Source of the DNA: Entomomonas sp. E2T0
GTDB lineage: Bacteria; Pseudomonadota; Gammaproteobacteria; Pseudomonadales; Pseudomonadaceae
Reading direction: 5' to 3'
Length of the DNA stretch: 64,000 bases
NCBI RefSeq assembly: GCF_025985425.1
Contig: NZ_CP094972.1
Coordinates: forward strand, 2,728,001 to 2,792,000
Part shown: positions 40,187 to 49,511 of the stretch, one piece after another
Numbering within the stretch: the first letter of the stretch is position 1
Layout of the letters: every line of letters begins with the position of its first letter
Program-made: the position numbers and the translations under genes
Notes under the pieces: model-generated
Databases searched by the model: none
Seen by the model: the letters and a program-made list of their open reading frames with translations, nothing else
What the model was told of the DNA's origin: nothing

Positions 40187-41956
40187 TTAATTTTCTTTAA
40201 TTAGATCGACTAGGTGTCTAGCTAGCCTTATTAATCTAAATAATTTAATAAGTAATACATCTGATAATCTTTCGAGGCCTGTTGCTTCAGGTGGTTTATT
40301 TCCAATCTGGATGTCATAACCACCTATCAAGAGTTGGCAGAACAAAGCATTCGGAAGTGCTTGTGTTGTTTGTACACCATCTAACATTCTTAATAGTGAG
40401 GTCAGCAATAAGCCTATTGCTTCAGACTGGTCAGTATTGGACGTAGCCATAGGCTGCATACCAAATCCTAGACCTTCATTGGTTTTAATAAGCCATGATT
40501 GGTAGTTACCTTCTTTGGCAATATCACAAGCTAGGTTGAATATTTCTTCTCGGATTAGTTCAGGACTGTTTTCAATTTGTTTAGAGATATACCAAATATT
40601 GGATACTTCCGCCAAACCACCACCAGCTTCAACAGGAATTGATTTAACCACTTCTTCTTTAAATACGGGCAGTTCTCCTCCTAGACTTTTTTCTAATGAG
40701 GCATTGAGTTGCTGTACCTTTGAAGAGGTTGTTACAGGTTTTACAGTGGTTTTTTCAATAAGGTATTGTTGTTCTTCAGTAGAGAGTTGTTGTTCTTCTG
40801 AAGGTTGGTCAATGGCTATATTATGAAGGATGACTGCTTCAGCAGCAGATCCACCATCATCACTCGTTGATGGTTGTTGACGCTGTGTTGCAGCATCTTT
40901 AGCTACTGTGGTTAGTGTAGGTGTGGTTAATGGGGTATTTACTGAGCCAGTTGTTTCTGTTGTAGCTGTAGGTACTGTTGCATTTTTAACAGGATCTGCT
41001 AACACTGTTGGAGCTTGTGTCTCTGCTTCAATAGGGTCTTTGGTTTTAGTTAAACTAAGTAAGTCGAGTTCAAGCATTCTGTATTCTTGCCCTGTATAGA
41101 ACTCTAAATCACCTAATAATTCATCTTTAATTCGATTAAAATTATAGTCGTCAACATTAAGGTCATTAAATTTGCTTAAAGATACTCCCCAGTAGCCAAG
41201 AAACATTTCATTATCATCAGGATCTATTGGATTGCTATCTTCTATATATTTATTCCATATTTTATAGAGTTGGTTTTTAAGGCTAATTAATTCTTCTACA
41301 CGGGGTCTACCTAACCCTTCAAATAGCAATTCAGGAATATAAGGGTAGATATACTCAACACAATCTAGCATTCTTTTTACTAAGGTATGTGATACTGGAT
41401 AGCCATCTTTTCTAAAACATTCTGCCAGTTCACGTAGTGAGAGATTTTTGTTAGCTTGGCTATTATAAAACTCGCGCATGTTGCTAATAGCCACTGCTTT
41501 ATCGATAAATAACAATTCACCATGTAACTCATTTTCAACTAGATGCCCAACCAGTGCTGCTATTTCACCATCCCAAGGTTTAAATAAACATTGAATACGA
41601 TAAAAACGTTGATCGCCTGTTTCAGTCCATAGTTCTTTAAGGGCTTTAAGTCGTGTATTACCTCCATTACGGATAATATAGTGTTCTTCATCAGGACGTT
41701 TGGTTATGGTAGGTGGCTGATCTAAACCACGTGTACGAATAGACTCTTTAATCTCAGCAAACTTTGGATTAACACTTTTACGTGGGTTATGATCATAGGC
41801 TCTTAGTTGGTCTAAAGTGACAATGATTGAAATATCATTCACAGGCGTTTTATTACCTGGTTGCTCTTCTCCACGTTTAAAGGTTTTTGACATTAAACTT
41901 TGCGTTACTTTTTGTTGTTGTAAGTTTTTTTGGTTTTTTGGGTTTGTACTGCTCAT
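40187..41956 (-). CDS. parB: ParB family protein, PFGI-1-class ICE type
   Basis: A protein of 589 residues. The N-terminal ParB part has SIIVTLDQLRAYDHNPRKS, then IKESIRTRGLDQPPTITKRP and YIIRNGGNTRLKAL, as in the ICE ParB group (TIGR03764). A HTH part (SLRELAECFRKDGYPVSHTL) follows. The second half, with a Thr/Val-rich linker (about 310-400), is ICE-specific. It acts with ParA in keeping the excised element; whether it binds the GTTAAC sites is open. Confidence 0.9.
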   Translation of the reverse strand: MSSTNPKNQKNLQQQKVTQSLMSKTFKRGEEQPGNKTPVNDISIIVTLDQLRAYDHNPRKSVNPKFAEIKESIRTRGLDQPPTITKRPDEEHYIIRNGGNTRLKALKELWTETGDQRFYRIQCLFKPWDGEIAALVGHLVENELHGELLFIDKAVAISNMREFYNSQANKNLSLRELAECFRKDGYPVSHTLVKRMLDCVEYIYPYIPELLFEGLGRPRVEELISLKNQLYKIWNKYIEDSNPIDPDDNEMFLGYWGVSLSKFNDLNVDDYNFNRIKDELLGDLEFYTGQEYRMLELDLLSLTKTKDPIEAETQAPTVLADPVKNATVPTATTETTGSVNTPLTTPTLTTVAKDAATQRQQPSTSDDGGSAAEAVILHNIAIDQPSEEQQLSTEEQQYLIEKTTVKPVTTSSKVQQLNASLEKSLGGELPVFKEEVVKSIPVEAGGGLAEVSNIWYISKQIENSPELIREEIFNLACDIAKEGNYQSWLIKTNEGLGFGMQPMATSNTDQSEAIGLLLTSLLRMLDGVQTTQALPNALFCQLLIGGYDIQIGNKPPEATGLERLSDVLLIKLFRLIRLARHLVDLIKEN

Positions 41957-42843
41957 AAGACCATCCTTAAGGGTAAAGCGAGTTGGTTTAAAGAGTTATA
42001 ACAGGCAGGGTTTAACCATAGACTTTCAGTTCTTGTCGCAGTGCCTTTATTACCTGAAATGGCTGCTGATTTTTCAATATAGTGCCAATGTTTTAAGTGC
42101 TTTTTATAAAGCTTGTTAGGGTAGCTCGAGATAATAGCCATGCCTTGTATCTCGTTAAGTAGCTCAAGTAGTTGTTGATGTTCGCTATCAGTCATTTCAT
42201 AGCGATACGCATTACGTCTTTCTCTGGAGCGTGTAGATTTAGGATAAGGTGGATCTATATAAAATAAGGTATCTTTACGATCATGATTTTTAATCACTTC
42301 TAAAGCAGGTTTATTTTCAATAAGAATGCCCATAAAACGATTTCTAATGGCCACTAAATTTTCAGGATAGTCTCGCCATAAATGAAAACTAAGGCTGTAT
42401 TCACGTTTAGTGTCGATTTTAAAACCTGTATGACCTTGTGTAGCACCTGCACTTCCAAAACCAAACTGAGCACGAATAATCGTTCTTCTTGCCCGTTCAA
42501 CTGGATCATCTGTAGGTTGCCATGCTAGTTCAAACTCTTTCCGTGCAGTAGGTGTAACTGTTATTTTTTTAACCAATATTTGCAGCAGTTGTTCATCCTG
42601 AAGTACTCTGAAAAAGTTGACTATTTCATCGTCTAGGTCGTTGTAAACTTCAGCATAACTAGGTTGTTTATAAAGTAATACACTAGCTGCTCCTCCATAA
42701 GGCTCAACATAGGTATTGTGAGTTGGAAAATAGCTTACAATATGAGGTGCTAACCTATACTTGCCTCCATGATAACGTACTGCACAGGAGTTAATGCTTT
42801 GGTACTGATTAAACCAATTCAATTTACTTTGTTCAACCAACAT
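41953..42843 (-). CDS. DNA adenine methylase (D12 class)
   Basis: A protein of 296 residues. Motif I-like RYHGGKYRLAPHIVSYFP near 23-40, VEPYGGAASVLL, motif DPPYPKSTRSRERR near 198 and YPNKLYKKHLKHWHY are characteristic of the D12 N6-adenine methylases (Dam type). It probably methylates the ICE DNA against host restriction or regulates it. No cognate nuclease is adjacent. The stop overlaps the start of the ParB-family gene by four bases. Confidence 0.92.
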   Translation of the reverse strand: MLVEQSKLNWFNQYQSINSCAVRYHGGKYRLAPHIVSYFPTHNTYVEPYGGAASVLLYKQPSYAEVYNDLDDEIVNFFRVLQDEQLLQILVKKITVTPTARKEFELAWQPTDDPVERARRTIIRAQFGFGSAGATQGHTGFKIDTKREYSLSFHLWRDYPENLVAIRNRFMGILIENKPALEVIKNHDRKDTLFYIDPPYPKSTRSRERRNAYRYEMTDSEHQQLLELLNEIQGMAIISSYPNKLYKKHLKHWHYIEKSAAISGNKGTATRTESLWLNPACYNSLNQLALPLRMVL

Positions 42844-43573
42844 GACGTTCCTCCCAACTTAATGTTTGTTGAGTAGGTTTATCTGACTTAATACCATGAT
42901 GTATTTTGACTTGTTTTCCTGATAGGTGACCTGCTAATCGTGCTGAGTCAAAACGTTTATCCTGAGTTTTTGGTTTCTCTTCAATTTTAGTACGATCACT
43001 GTATTTAATATCTTTGTATTGAGTAATCAATTGATAGAACTCTTTGTTAAATTCAGTAAATCTATCAATTATTTCTGTTACTGCTTCAATCCAGTGATCT
43101 GCAAACAAATCAGCTTTTTTACGTTTAGTCGCTAAATGACATAAAGGGCTCACTGTATTGAGGTATTTTTTACGATCTTTATTCAATTGTCTTTTAAGTA
43201 CCACAAAGAGGTACTGTGCTAGTTCAGGCGAGGAATCAATACCGATAAAACTCACTAGTTTAACAGTACTAAAACGATAGTTTTTTATCACTGTCTTATA
43301 GGAAAAAATTACCTGACAATTAAAACAATACGCTACTACTGTTGCTAAAGAGGTTATCCATTGAGGGATATTTCCACTACCAGTACCTATGGCTTCATCA
43401 CATTCTTTAATGTCATCTAATTTTATATCTGTCTCATTAAGACCATATTTTTCCATTAAGCTTTTAGCTTGACGCAATGCAGTCTCAGCTTCATTGCCTG
43501 TCGATTTGGCATATAAGGCTAAACATTTTTTTATTTTGTCTATTGCCCAATCTTTACGATTATGCTCATTCAT
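42833..43573 (-). CDS. DUF2786 domain protein
   Basis: A protein of 246 residues. The N-terminal part AIDKIKKCLALYAKSTGNEA and LMEKYGLNETDI is the DUF2786 signature, and the middle has FNCQVIFSYKT and FVVLKRQLNKDRKK, as in phage and ICE homologues. MNEHNRKDW was chosen as start because it overlaps the gene upstream by eight bases; a longer start lies within that gene. The role is unknown. Confidence 0.85.
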   Translation of the reverse strand: MNEHNRKDWAIDKIKKCLALYAKSTGNEAETALRQAKSLMEKYGLNETDIKLDDIKECDEAIGTGSGNIPQWITSLATVVAYCFNCQVIFSYKTVIKNYRFSTVKLVSFIGIDSSPELAQYLFVVLKRQLNKDRKKYLNTVSPLCHLATKRKKADLFADHWIEAVTEIIDRFTEFNKEFYQLITQYKDIKYSDRTKIEEKPKTQDKRFDSARLAGHLSGKQVKIHHGIKSDKPTQQTLSWEERHVG

Positions 43574-43985
43574 AAGTCGCCTCCTTATTGGAGTGCTCAT
43601 TCGCATTAAAAGGTTGTTCAAGCAGAGGGACTTCTATTACATCTTCTTCAATCTTGTTAAAGTTTTTGACATAGTTATAGTGATGATCAAGGTAATACAG
43701 AGGTAAAAATTCATTGTACAAGCAGCTAATCAGCATAACCCCTGCATCCCCTTGATATTTGCTATTAACAGTTATTTGGTAGTTATAATGGCTAACTTGA
43801 TTACCTTTAATGGCCATATCTTTAGTTATGTCTGTGATCACAACAATATCACCAAAGATTTTCCATAGCGGTAATTCTTGTTCTGTAATCATCACAGCTT
43901 CATTAGGTTCACTACCTAATACATGAGCTTTTAAACAAAGCTCTAAAAGCTGTTGTGCTGTTAATTGGCCTATATTCATGTTCAT
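43566..43985 (-). CDS. hypothetical protein
   Basis: A protein of 139 residues, soluble, beginning MNMNIGQLTAQQLLELCLKA. The motif YQGDAGVMLISCLYNEFLPL is in the second half. It overlaps the DUF2786 gene. No family is recognised. Confidence 0.6.
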   Translation of the reverse strand: MNMNIGQLTAQQLLELCLKAHVLGSEPNEAVMITEQELPLWKIFGDIVVITDITKDMAIKGNQVSHYNYQITVNSKYQGDAGVMLISCLYNEFLPLYYLDHHYNYVKNFNKIEEDVIEVPLLEQPFNANEHSNKEATYE

Positions 43986-44008
43986 GGCTCGTGTTCCCTG
44001 TATTTACA

Positions 44009-44779
44009 TCAATTAAACGGACTGTTAATGCGTTGGATTTCATAAACCCATATCCATAGATTGTTATCACTTTCCCACGCTAAACTAGGCGTATTTGAAG
44101 CAATACGTTTATTCCATAAACTAGCGTAGCTTTTTATAGGTGATCTGAAGCAGGTAGCTTCATCATTAGCACGGTCTTGCAACTGAAAATTTTTATAACC
44201 GCGTACTGATTGATTATAGAATTGTGGGGTAATGCCTGAATTAAGAGCATCTGTAACAGTCATCTCATGTAGTTTTTCAACACGCACATCAGTAATTTCA
44301 AACCATATTCGACTGACAAACATGGGCATAGTAATCGCAGGTCTTATACGGGTAGGAGCTTTACCTGGTTGCCAATAAAAATCACCATGTTCATCAGACG
44401 TTAAGTCACTGTCCATGACATCTATCAGAGTTTCGTTTTGCCATAGATAGATAATATCTCTGTCTGCATTGTTTAGAGGTGATAACCAAGGTGTCAGACG
44501 TATTTCAGGTGAAGCTAAGTAATCTATTGCTATACGTCCATCATGCCGCCAAGCACCTACTTTAAACTCTTCCTGTAACCAAACTTTATCGCCAACTTGG
44601 TAAGGACTCTCAAAAGTTAAATAACCTTCTTCATCATCAAACTTGTTGCTATCAATTTCCTCTATATAGCTTAAGTTGGCTATATTTGCAGGTTCGCATA
44701 GAGTTCTAATTTGTTTTGTATTGCCAGTAAATAAGCCATTGATTAGTTCTGGAAATATTGCCATTGGTTTATATTGCAT
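44009..44779 (-). CDS. phage-type ASCH/PUA-like domain protein
   Basis: A protein of 256 residues starting MQYKPMAIFPELINGLFTGN and followed by TKQIRTLCEP. PYQVGDKVWLQEEFK, TMPMFVSRIWFEITDVRVEK and a late LWIWVYEIQRI give the pattern of phage ASCH-like proteins (x-K-T-x-T-R-R near the N-terminus, G-D-x-L-W-V-R-E-x-W, I-x-M-P-x-x-x-S-R, W-V-W-x-x-E-F). ASCH domains bind RNA or modified bases. Start chosen from AAGGAGTAT before ATG. Confidence 0.7.
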   Translation of the reverse strand: MQYKPMAIFPELINGLFTGNTKQIRTLCEPANIANLSYIEEIDSNKFDDEEGYLTFESPYQVGDKVWLQEEFKVGAWRHDGRIAIDYLASPEIRLTPWLSPLNNADRDIIYLWQNETLIDVMDSDLTSDEHGDFYWQPGKAPTRIRPAITMPMFVSRIWFEITDVRVEKLHEMTVTDALNSGITPQFYNQSVRGYKNFQLQDRANDEATCFRSPIKSYASLWNKRIASNTPSLAWESDNNLWIWVYEIQRINSPFN

Positions 44780-44781
44780 TG

Positions 44782-45060
44782 TTATACTCCTTCTAAAACT
44801 TGACTGTTTAAGCTTAATGCCACTGCAATAGGTCTTACCCAAATAGGTGTATTGCTAAGTACAAAGATTTCACCTGAATTAGCTAGTAATAAGGTGGTTC
44901 CCATCACTTCTGCTGCTATTGCTAAAACATGTTTATGAAACACTGAAACTTCATTGTTTAAGCTATTTACTGGGGTAAAATTAGCGATCATTTTGTAAAT
45001 ATCATTACTTTCTTTGGTAAAAGTTAGAACAGCTTGTTCTTGGGTATTTTTATTTGGCAT
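44782..45060 (-). CDS. small hypothetical protein
   Basis: A protein of 92 residues with VNSLNNEVSVFHKHVLAIAA and FVLSNTPIWVRPIAVALSLN. GGGGAGT precedes the ATG. It lies between dnaB and the ASCH-type gene in a run with tight spacing. No family is recognised. Confidence 0.6.
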   Translation of the reverse strand: MPNKNTQEQAVLTFTKESNDIYKMIANFTPVNSLNNEVSVFHKHVLAIAAEVMGTTLLLANSGEIFVLSNTPIWVRPIAVALSLNSQVLEGV

Positions 45061-45078
45061 AACTTACTCCCCTATTCC

Positions 45079-46443
45079 TTAGTAATAAGTAGTGCGACAG
45101 ATGTCTTTAAAATCAGTTTGAGCAGCTAAGAAGGTTGTCCGCACAGTACCAATTGGACCATTACGTTGTTTACCGATAATTATTTCCGCAGTACCTGTTT
45201 CTAAACTATCAGGGTGATAAACTTCATCCCGATAGATAAACATGATTAGGTCTGCATCTTGCTCAATCGAACCTGAGTCTCTAAGGTCTGCATTCACTGG
45301 ACGTTTATTGGTTCTTTTTTCAACATCTCGGTTAAGTTGCGATAAGGCAATCACAGGACATTCAAACTCTTTAGCTAACGCTTTTAGTTCACGGGTAATC
45401 GCTCCTACTGCATTGTTGCGATTTTCGTATTTACCTGATTCAGCAATCAGTTGCAGGTAGTCAATGAGAATTAGTGAGGGGTTGCCAAATTTACGTGTAC
45501 AACGTCTGGTTCGTGCACGTATGGCAGAAGTGGTTAATGAGGCTGTGTCATCAATGATGAGTCTATTTTCATATTGTGTCAGTTGATTGAAAGCCAATGT
45601 CAGTAGATTAAATTCATTAACGCCATTATTATCAGCATTTAGTTGTCCCGACATTACTGACTTTAGGTTTAAACCACCAATTTGCGCAATTAAGCGTTTA
45701 AGTAGTTGCTCTGCTGGCATTTCTAAAGAATAAACAAGTATTGGTTTATCAGTTTTGGACTCTAATGCACTCAAACCAAACTTTAGAGCTAAACTTGTTT
45801 TACCCATTGAAGGTCTAGCAGCAAGGATAATTAAATCACCGTTTTGGAAGCCTGATGTATAGTCATCAAGGTCTGTTAATCCTGATGGTACGCCTGTGAT
45901 TGGATTACCATCATTAAAGTGTTGGTCTATATCGTTTAAGACATCGTTTAAACAGTCTCTTAGATTAATAAAATCTTTCTGACCTGTTTGTTTTTGAGTG
46001 ATTTCAAATAGTTTTTGGTCAGCAACTGCCATCACTTCAGTACTGTTGGTACTTTTTTGATGTGCTGCTTGGCTTATTTCATGACCTAAGTTCGCCAATT
46101 GTCTAAGAGTAGAACGCTCTTTTACTATTTTGGCATAGGCAACAATATTGGCTACTGAAGGAATGCTACGTGACAACTCCACCACATAGGCTAAAACATT
46201 TGCAATATGAGGTAGTTGTTGGGTTGATATAAGTTTGTCGCTTAATGTAACGGGGTCAAATGGCTTATTTTCTATATGTAAAAGATGGATTGCATTAAAA
46301 ATAATTTTGTTATCAAAATTATAAAAGTCATGCTCTGAAATGATTTCCATTACATCATCATAGGTACTGTTTTCTAACATCAAACCACCTAATACAGCTT
46401 GTTCAGCTTCCATAGATGAAGGTGGAACAATTTTTGAACTCAT
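45079..46443 (-). CDS. dnaB: replicative DNA helicase, DnaB family
   Basis: A protein of 454 residues. The N-terminal domain (PPSSMEAEQAVLGGLMLENS), linker helix and RecA-like core are complete: Walker A AARPSMGKTSLAL near 211, Walker B LILIDYLQLI near 328 and IALSQLNRDVEKRTNKRP (arginine region) near 370. This is the ICE copy of a hexameric replicative helicase, as usual in PFGI-1 ICEs. It overlaps the upstream gene by four bases. Confidence 0.95.
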   Translation of the reverse strand: MSSKIVPPSSMEAEQAVLGGLMLENSTYDDVMEIISEHDFYNFDNKIIFNAIHLLHIENKPFDPVTLSDKLISTQQLPHIANVLAYVVELSRSIPSVANIVAYAKIVKERSTLRQLANLGHEISQAAHQKSTNSTEVMAVADQKLFEITQKQTGQKDFINLRDCLNDVLNDIDQHFNDGNPITGVPSGLTDLDDYTSGFQNGDLIILAARPSMGKTSLALKFGLSALESKTDKPILVYSLEMPAEQLLKRLIAQIGGLNLKSVMSGQLNADNNGVNEFNLLTLAFNQLTQYENRLIIDDTASLTTSAIRARTRRCTRKFGNPSLILIDYLQLIAESGKYENRNNAVGAITRELKALAKEFECPVIALSQLNRDVEKRTNKRPVNADLRDSGSIEQDADLIMFIYRDEVYHPDSLETGTAEIIIGKQRNGPIGTVRTTFLAAQTDFKDICRTTYY

Positions 46444-47051
46444 ATCAATTGTTCCTCTGCTTTACCATAACGTGCTTGAAGGTAGTGTTTAGTAACTAAA
46501 ACCTCCCTATTAGGATTAAGTGATAATTGGCTTGTTGTTTGCACACAAACGCCTTCGATAAAATCTTGGAGGATTTTTTCTGGTGACAAATGATATTGTT
46601 CACAGATAGTTTCAAATCCCTGTGGTATATCTAAGGTGATTCTTTCAGAAGGTGTTTGTTTTGGAGTAAAACAATAAGGAATAATACCTTCAGGCGAACG
46701 AAAGCCTTGTGGATTTCGCTCATTACGCCATCCAATGGTATCAATGATTTCAGGATTCTGATCAATATCAATTTGATCCATATCCAGTTCAGGAGCACGT
46801 CTCAGGCTTTGATCTGTATAAATTTCAAACCAATAACCCGTACAACATACTACTGGTTGTATTGAGCCAATCTTACCCACCACAAATTTATCGTACTTTT
46901 TATCTTCTTTAGTACGTGTATATGAACAATAATAAGGTAGACGTTGTTCTACACCATCTTTTATAAAAACAATATCATAGCCATTGTGAGTATTCTTTTT
47001 GATGCCTTTAAAGATAACATCACAATAGGCCAAGCTTTTTAGACCTGCCAT
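46440..47051 (-). CDS. hypothetical ICE protein between parA and dnaB
   Basis: A protein of 203 residues. The N-terminal half contains QRLPYYCSYTRTKEDKKYDK and CCTGYWFEIYTDQSLRRAPE, the C-terminal half SERITLDIPQGFETICEQYH and LSPEKILQDFIEGVC. It may be a DNA-binding adaptor; the place matches genes of unknown function in related ICEs. AGGAG precedes the ATG. Confidence 0.65.
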   Translation of the reverse strand: MAGLKSLAYCDVIFKGIKKNTHNGYDIVFIKDGVEQRLPYYCSYTRTKEDKKYDKFVVGKIGSIQPVVCCTGYWFEIYTDQSLRRAPELDMDQIDIDQNPEIIDTIGWRNERNPQGFRSPEGIIPYCFTPKQTPSERITLDIPQGFETICEQYHLSPEKILQDFIEGVCVQTTSQLSLNPNREVLVTKHYLQARYGKAEEQLI

Positions 47052-47063
47052 GTTGTTATTCTC

Positions 47064-47963
47064 CTAGGCTTCTTGGATTACCTCTGTCCCTGCTATGGAT
47101 TTAATGGTTTCTGGATTTAAAGCACTTAATTCCTCTACCCACTCTGGAAAAACTTCTTTAGCTAGTTCTGTCATGGTTTCAAGTGCTGAAGGTGCTTTGC
47201 GACCATGTGGACGTTTAGTTTCATAACGATGGGCAGGTTTAGCTTCAGTAGCTGCTTTTCTATAGACTGCAATAGAAGGAATAACAGTATTTAGTACTCT
47301 GACGTTATCAAAATTACTGAAGCTTTCACGAACCGAATCCGAGATTAAACGGCTGTCTGTTGAGGTGAAATCTGCTCTATTAATAAATAAGTTAACTATA
47401 GGTACTTTAATACCAAAAGGTAGATAAGCTTCTTGTAGCTCTTTAAAAAGCTGCACAGTGCCTCTACCAAATTCTCTAGCAGCTAGCATTTCAGGAGGAA
47501 CTGGGGAGATAGTAGTATCAGCAGCTAGAATAGCCATTTTTAGAGTAAGTGATCGTGTTCCTTGTGTATCAATTAATATAAGGTCATAGTGAGTTTTGAA
47601 TGGTTCTAATAACGTGATTAATCTAACTTCTAAGCCACTTCCGCCTAAATCATTTAGTTCACTTTTAAAGTCATTGGATATAAGAATATCTAGGTTATTT
47701 ATATTGGTTTTAGATACATTATCAAAACTGGTATCACCTTGTGCTACAAGCTCATATGTTCCTTTTTGTTTTTCATCTTCTAATGCAAAGTAACTGGATA
47801 ATGTTGGCTGTGTATCTAAATCGATAAGCAGTACTTTTTTACCTGCATCAGCGATGACAGCACCTAGATTTGCAGCAGTAGTAGTCTTACCTACTCCACC
47901 TTTGGTTGAAACAATGGAAATAACTTTTGCACGGTTAGTGCTAGATAATATTGAATTTTGCAT
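47064..47963 (-). CDS. parA: ParA family ATPase (Soj)
   Basis: A protein of 299 residues. The deviant Walker A KGGVGKTTTAANLG is at about 21-34, LLIDLDTQPTLSSYF near 45-60 and LILIDTQGTRSLTLK near 128 follow. It is the partition ATPase of the ICE, called soj in PAPI-1, where it lies near attR and is needed to keep the excised element. Here it is the last gene before the tRNA-Lys fragment, which supports the ICE end at 48,082. Confidence 0.95.
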   Translation of the reverse strand: MQNSILSSTNRAKVISIVSTKGGVGKTTTAANLGAVIADAGKKVLLIDLDTQPTLSSYFALEDEKQKGTYELVAQGDTSFDNVSKTNINNLDILISNDFKSELNDLGGSGLEVRLITLLEPFKTHYDLILIDTQGTRSLTLKMAILAADTTISPVPPEMLAAREFGRGTVQLFKELQEAYLPFGIKVPIVNLFINRADFTSTDSRLISDSVRESFSNFDNVRVLNTVIPSIAVYRKAATEAKPAHRYETKRPHGRKAPSALETMTELAKEVFPEWVEELSALNPETIKSIAGTEVIQEA

Positions 47964-48026
47964 GGCTCATGTCTCTCAGTTTTAATAAAAAACTGTGAGC
48001 GCAAAAGTACCACCAATAACAATCTT

Positions 48027-48082
48027 AGAGCAGTTGACTCTTAATCAATTGGTCACAGGTTCGAACCCTGTACGACCCACCA
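48027..48082 (+). other. attachment site 1: 3' part of tRNA-Lys(CUU)
   Basis: It begins AGAGCAGTTGACTCTTAATC, contains anticodon CTT, the T arm (GGTTCGAACCC) and ends ACCCA-CCA. Fifty-six bases match the 3' part of a tRNA-Lys gene. No D loop or 5' acceptor part lies before it, so it is a repeated att sequence and not a gene. It marks the right end of the ICE; the intact gene should be at the left end, outside the window. Confidence 0.9.
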
Positions 48083-48150
48083 ACTGCTACTCTTGACTTT
48101 CACGGGATTGCAGTCCTGCGAAGTTAAATGAAAGGTGTACATGAACTCAA
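48083..48150. repeat. att-adjacent repeat, copy 1
   Basis: Sixty-eight bases after attachment site 1 that recur with a few changes after attachment site 2 (48,980-49,047), including ACTGCTACTCTTGACTTTCA and GAAGTTAAATGAAAGGTGTA. They are not found after site 3. They show two related island ends in tandem. Confidence 0.85.
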
Positions 48151-48296
48151 TATACAATGTACCTTTTCAGAATATACCGCCTACAGAAATTTTGCAAGAT
48201 ATTTCTTGTAATTTTTCGTAGGCGTTGTTTTTTTATCTTAATTAACTTTTCTATGCTTAGAAAATCAAACAGTGACTCAAAAATATTTTCTTTTGC

Positions 48297-48798
48297 TTAA
48301 AGTCTATGATCTAAATTAAGAATCCATATATCTAAAAAGATTGGAGACACGATACTTATCTCTTTTTCTACTTGTTTAACTTCTTCTTTTAACAAATTTT
48401 CTAAACCATTAATATCAATTAATACTTTTTTATTCGGATGTTTCCATTTTTTATTCCTATCTATAATTGTCACTAATAGACAACCAGCACGACTGTTTTC
48501 TGGCGCCATATATTTGTCTACTAGTTGTTTTCTAATCGTATTCTTTAACACTGTAGCTGACCACTTATCACCTATTTTTAATTCAATTACAGCTTGTAAT
48601 CCTGATGTAGTTCTCAATCTTATATCTGTTTCTTTTTCTTCAGCAGTGACACTTTCCTGATCAACAGTATAGGCTTGTCGAGAGTATTCAGTTAAATATC
48701 TTGCAATTTCTCGTCTTATTAATTTTTCTTCAGTTAATTTTGACCAAGCTTCTTTAGGCGAGTTATCTTGGTTTAAATAATCCTCTAAGTCTTCTAAT
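48297..48798 (-). pseudogene. C-terminal fragment of a protein with a PD-(D/E)xK-like end
   Basis: An open frame of 166 codons without a usable start ends here. The readable part has KLIRREIARYLTEYSRQAY, TDIRLRTTSG and VIELKIGDKWS. The spacing D…E-L-K is that of a PD-(D/E)xK nuclease-type fold as found at the C-terminus of some large NTPase defence proteins. The 5' part of the gene is lost at 48,799, so it is a remnant. It lies in the small block between att copies 1 and 2. Confidence 0.5.
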
Positions 48799-48934
48799 CA
48801 ACCGAATTAAAACTGATTAAAAGGAACGTTTACTAAAAAAAATAGTATTAGTTATTTTGATTGATAATTGAATGGTTAAAAATAAAATTGTCACTTTTAT
48901 AAAAAGAAAAAAAGCTTGTAGGAAGAACTATAAA

Positions 48935-48979
48935 CTCTTAATCAATTGGTCACAGGTTCGAGCCCTACACACCCCACCA
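48935..48979 (+). other. attachment site 2: 3' part of tRNA-Lys
   Basis: CTCTTAATCAATTGGTCACA followed by GGTTCGAGCCCTACACACCC and CACCA. Several acceptor and T-arm bases differ, so this is an old, decayed copy. It separates the 0.9-kb block from the toxin island. Confidence 0.85.
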
Positions 48980-49048
48980 ACTGCTACTCTTGACTTTCAC
49001 AGGATTTCCGCCCTATGAAGTTAAATGAAAGGTGTACATAGACTCAAT
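48980..49048. repeat. att-adjacent repeat, copy 2
   Basis: The counterpart of 48,083-48,150. It ends exactly where the IS481 remnant begins (49,049). Confidence 0.8.
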
Positions 49049-49260
49049 TGGAATAGTTAAGATCTGATCGTACAATTTTCTTGCAAAAGAGAGAGTTACC
49101 CGTTTTGATAAAGGTGTTGAAACTTTAATCAGAACTTAAGGAGTAACTCTCATGTTACATACTAACAATCCCATCATTAAACATAAAGTAGGTCTTTTAA
49201 ATTTAGCATAAGAACTTCAATACGTTTCTCAACCCTGCAAAGTCTTGGGCTTCTCACTTG
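49049..49260 (+). mobile_element. IS481-family left-end remnant
   Basis: The first 150 bases are nearly identical to the left end and early transposase of the intact IS at 61,399 (terminal GATCTGATCGTACA, then ATG at 49,152 and the same codons through NPIIKHKVGLLNLA). A stop codon replaces the next Glu codon and similarity fades by about 49,260. The element is dead. It lies directly after the att repeat and before the giant gene. Confidence 0.9.
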
Positions 49261-49511
49261 CCATTTTGATCTTAAATCCTCTATTCCATCAAAGCTAACA
49301 ATTTGTAATCTAATATATTTTCTGGTTGAGTAGATGTCAGACACTTTGCTCCACAGTCAATTGTCACTCAGTTATTAAAAATAATAATAGCTATTACTAA
49401 AATAGCAATAGTAGTTCTAATAAATAATTTATATGATGACAAAAGTTAATATTAGATAATAAGTTTGTTTTTTCAATTAGATTATCAATTTGCATTGGGT
49501 AGACAGTATAT
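49261..49511. other. AT-rich region before the giant gene
   Basis: No gene is visible. AT-rich runs (about 49,380-49,480) could hold the promoter of the giant gene; no clear pair of promoter boxes can be chosen. The only ribosome-binding site is a weak GGGTAG before ATG at 49,512. Confidence 0.4.

Noticed and set aside
41953-42843. Restriction-modification system
   Set aside because: Only the adenine methylase is present; the neighbours (DUF2786, ParB) are not nucleases. It is treated as an orphan methylase.
48027-48082. Intact tRNA-Lys gene
   Set aside because: The 3' part is perfect in form, but the bases before it cannot form the D loop and the 5' acceptor arm. It is an att copy.
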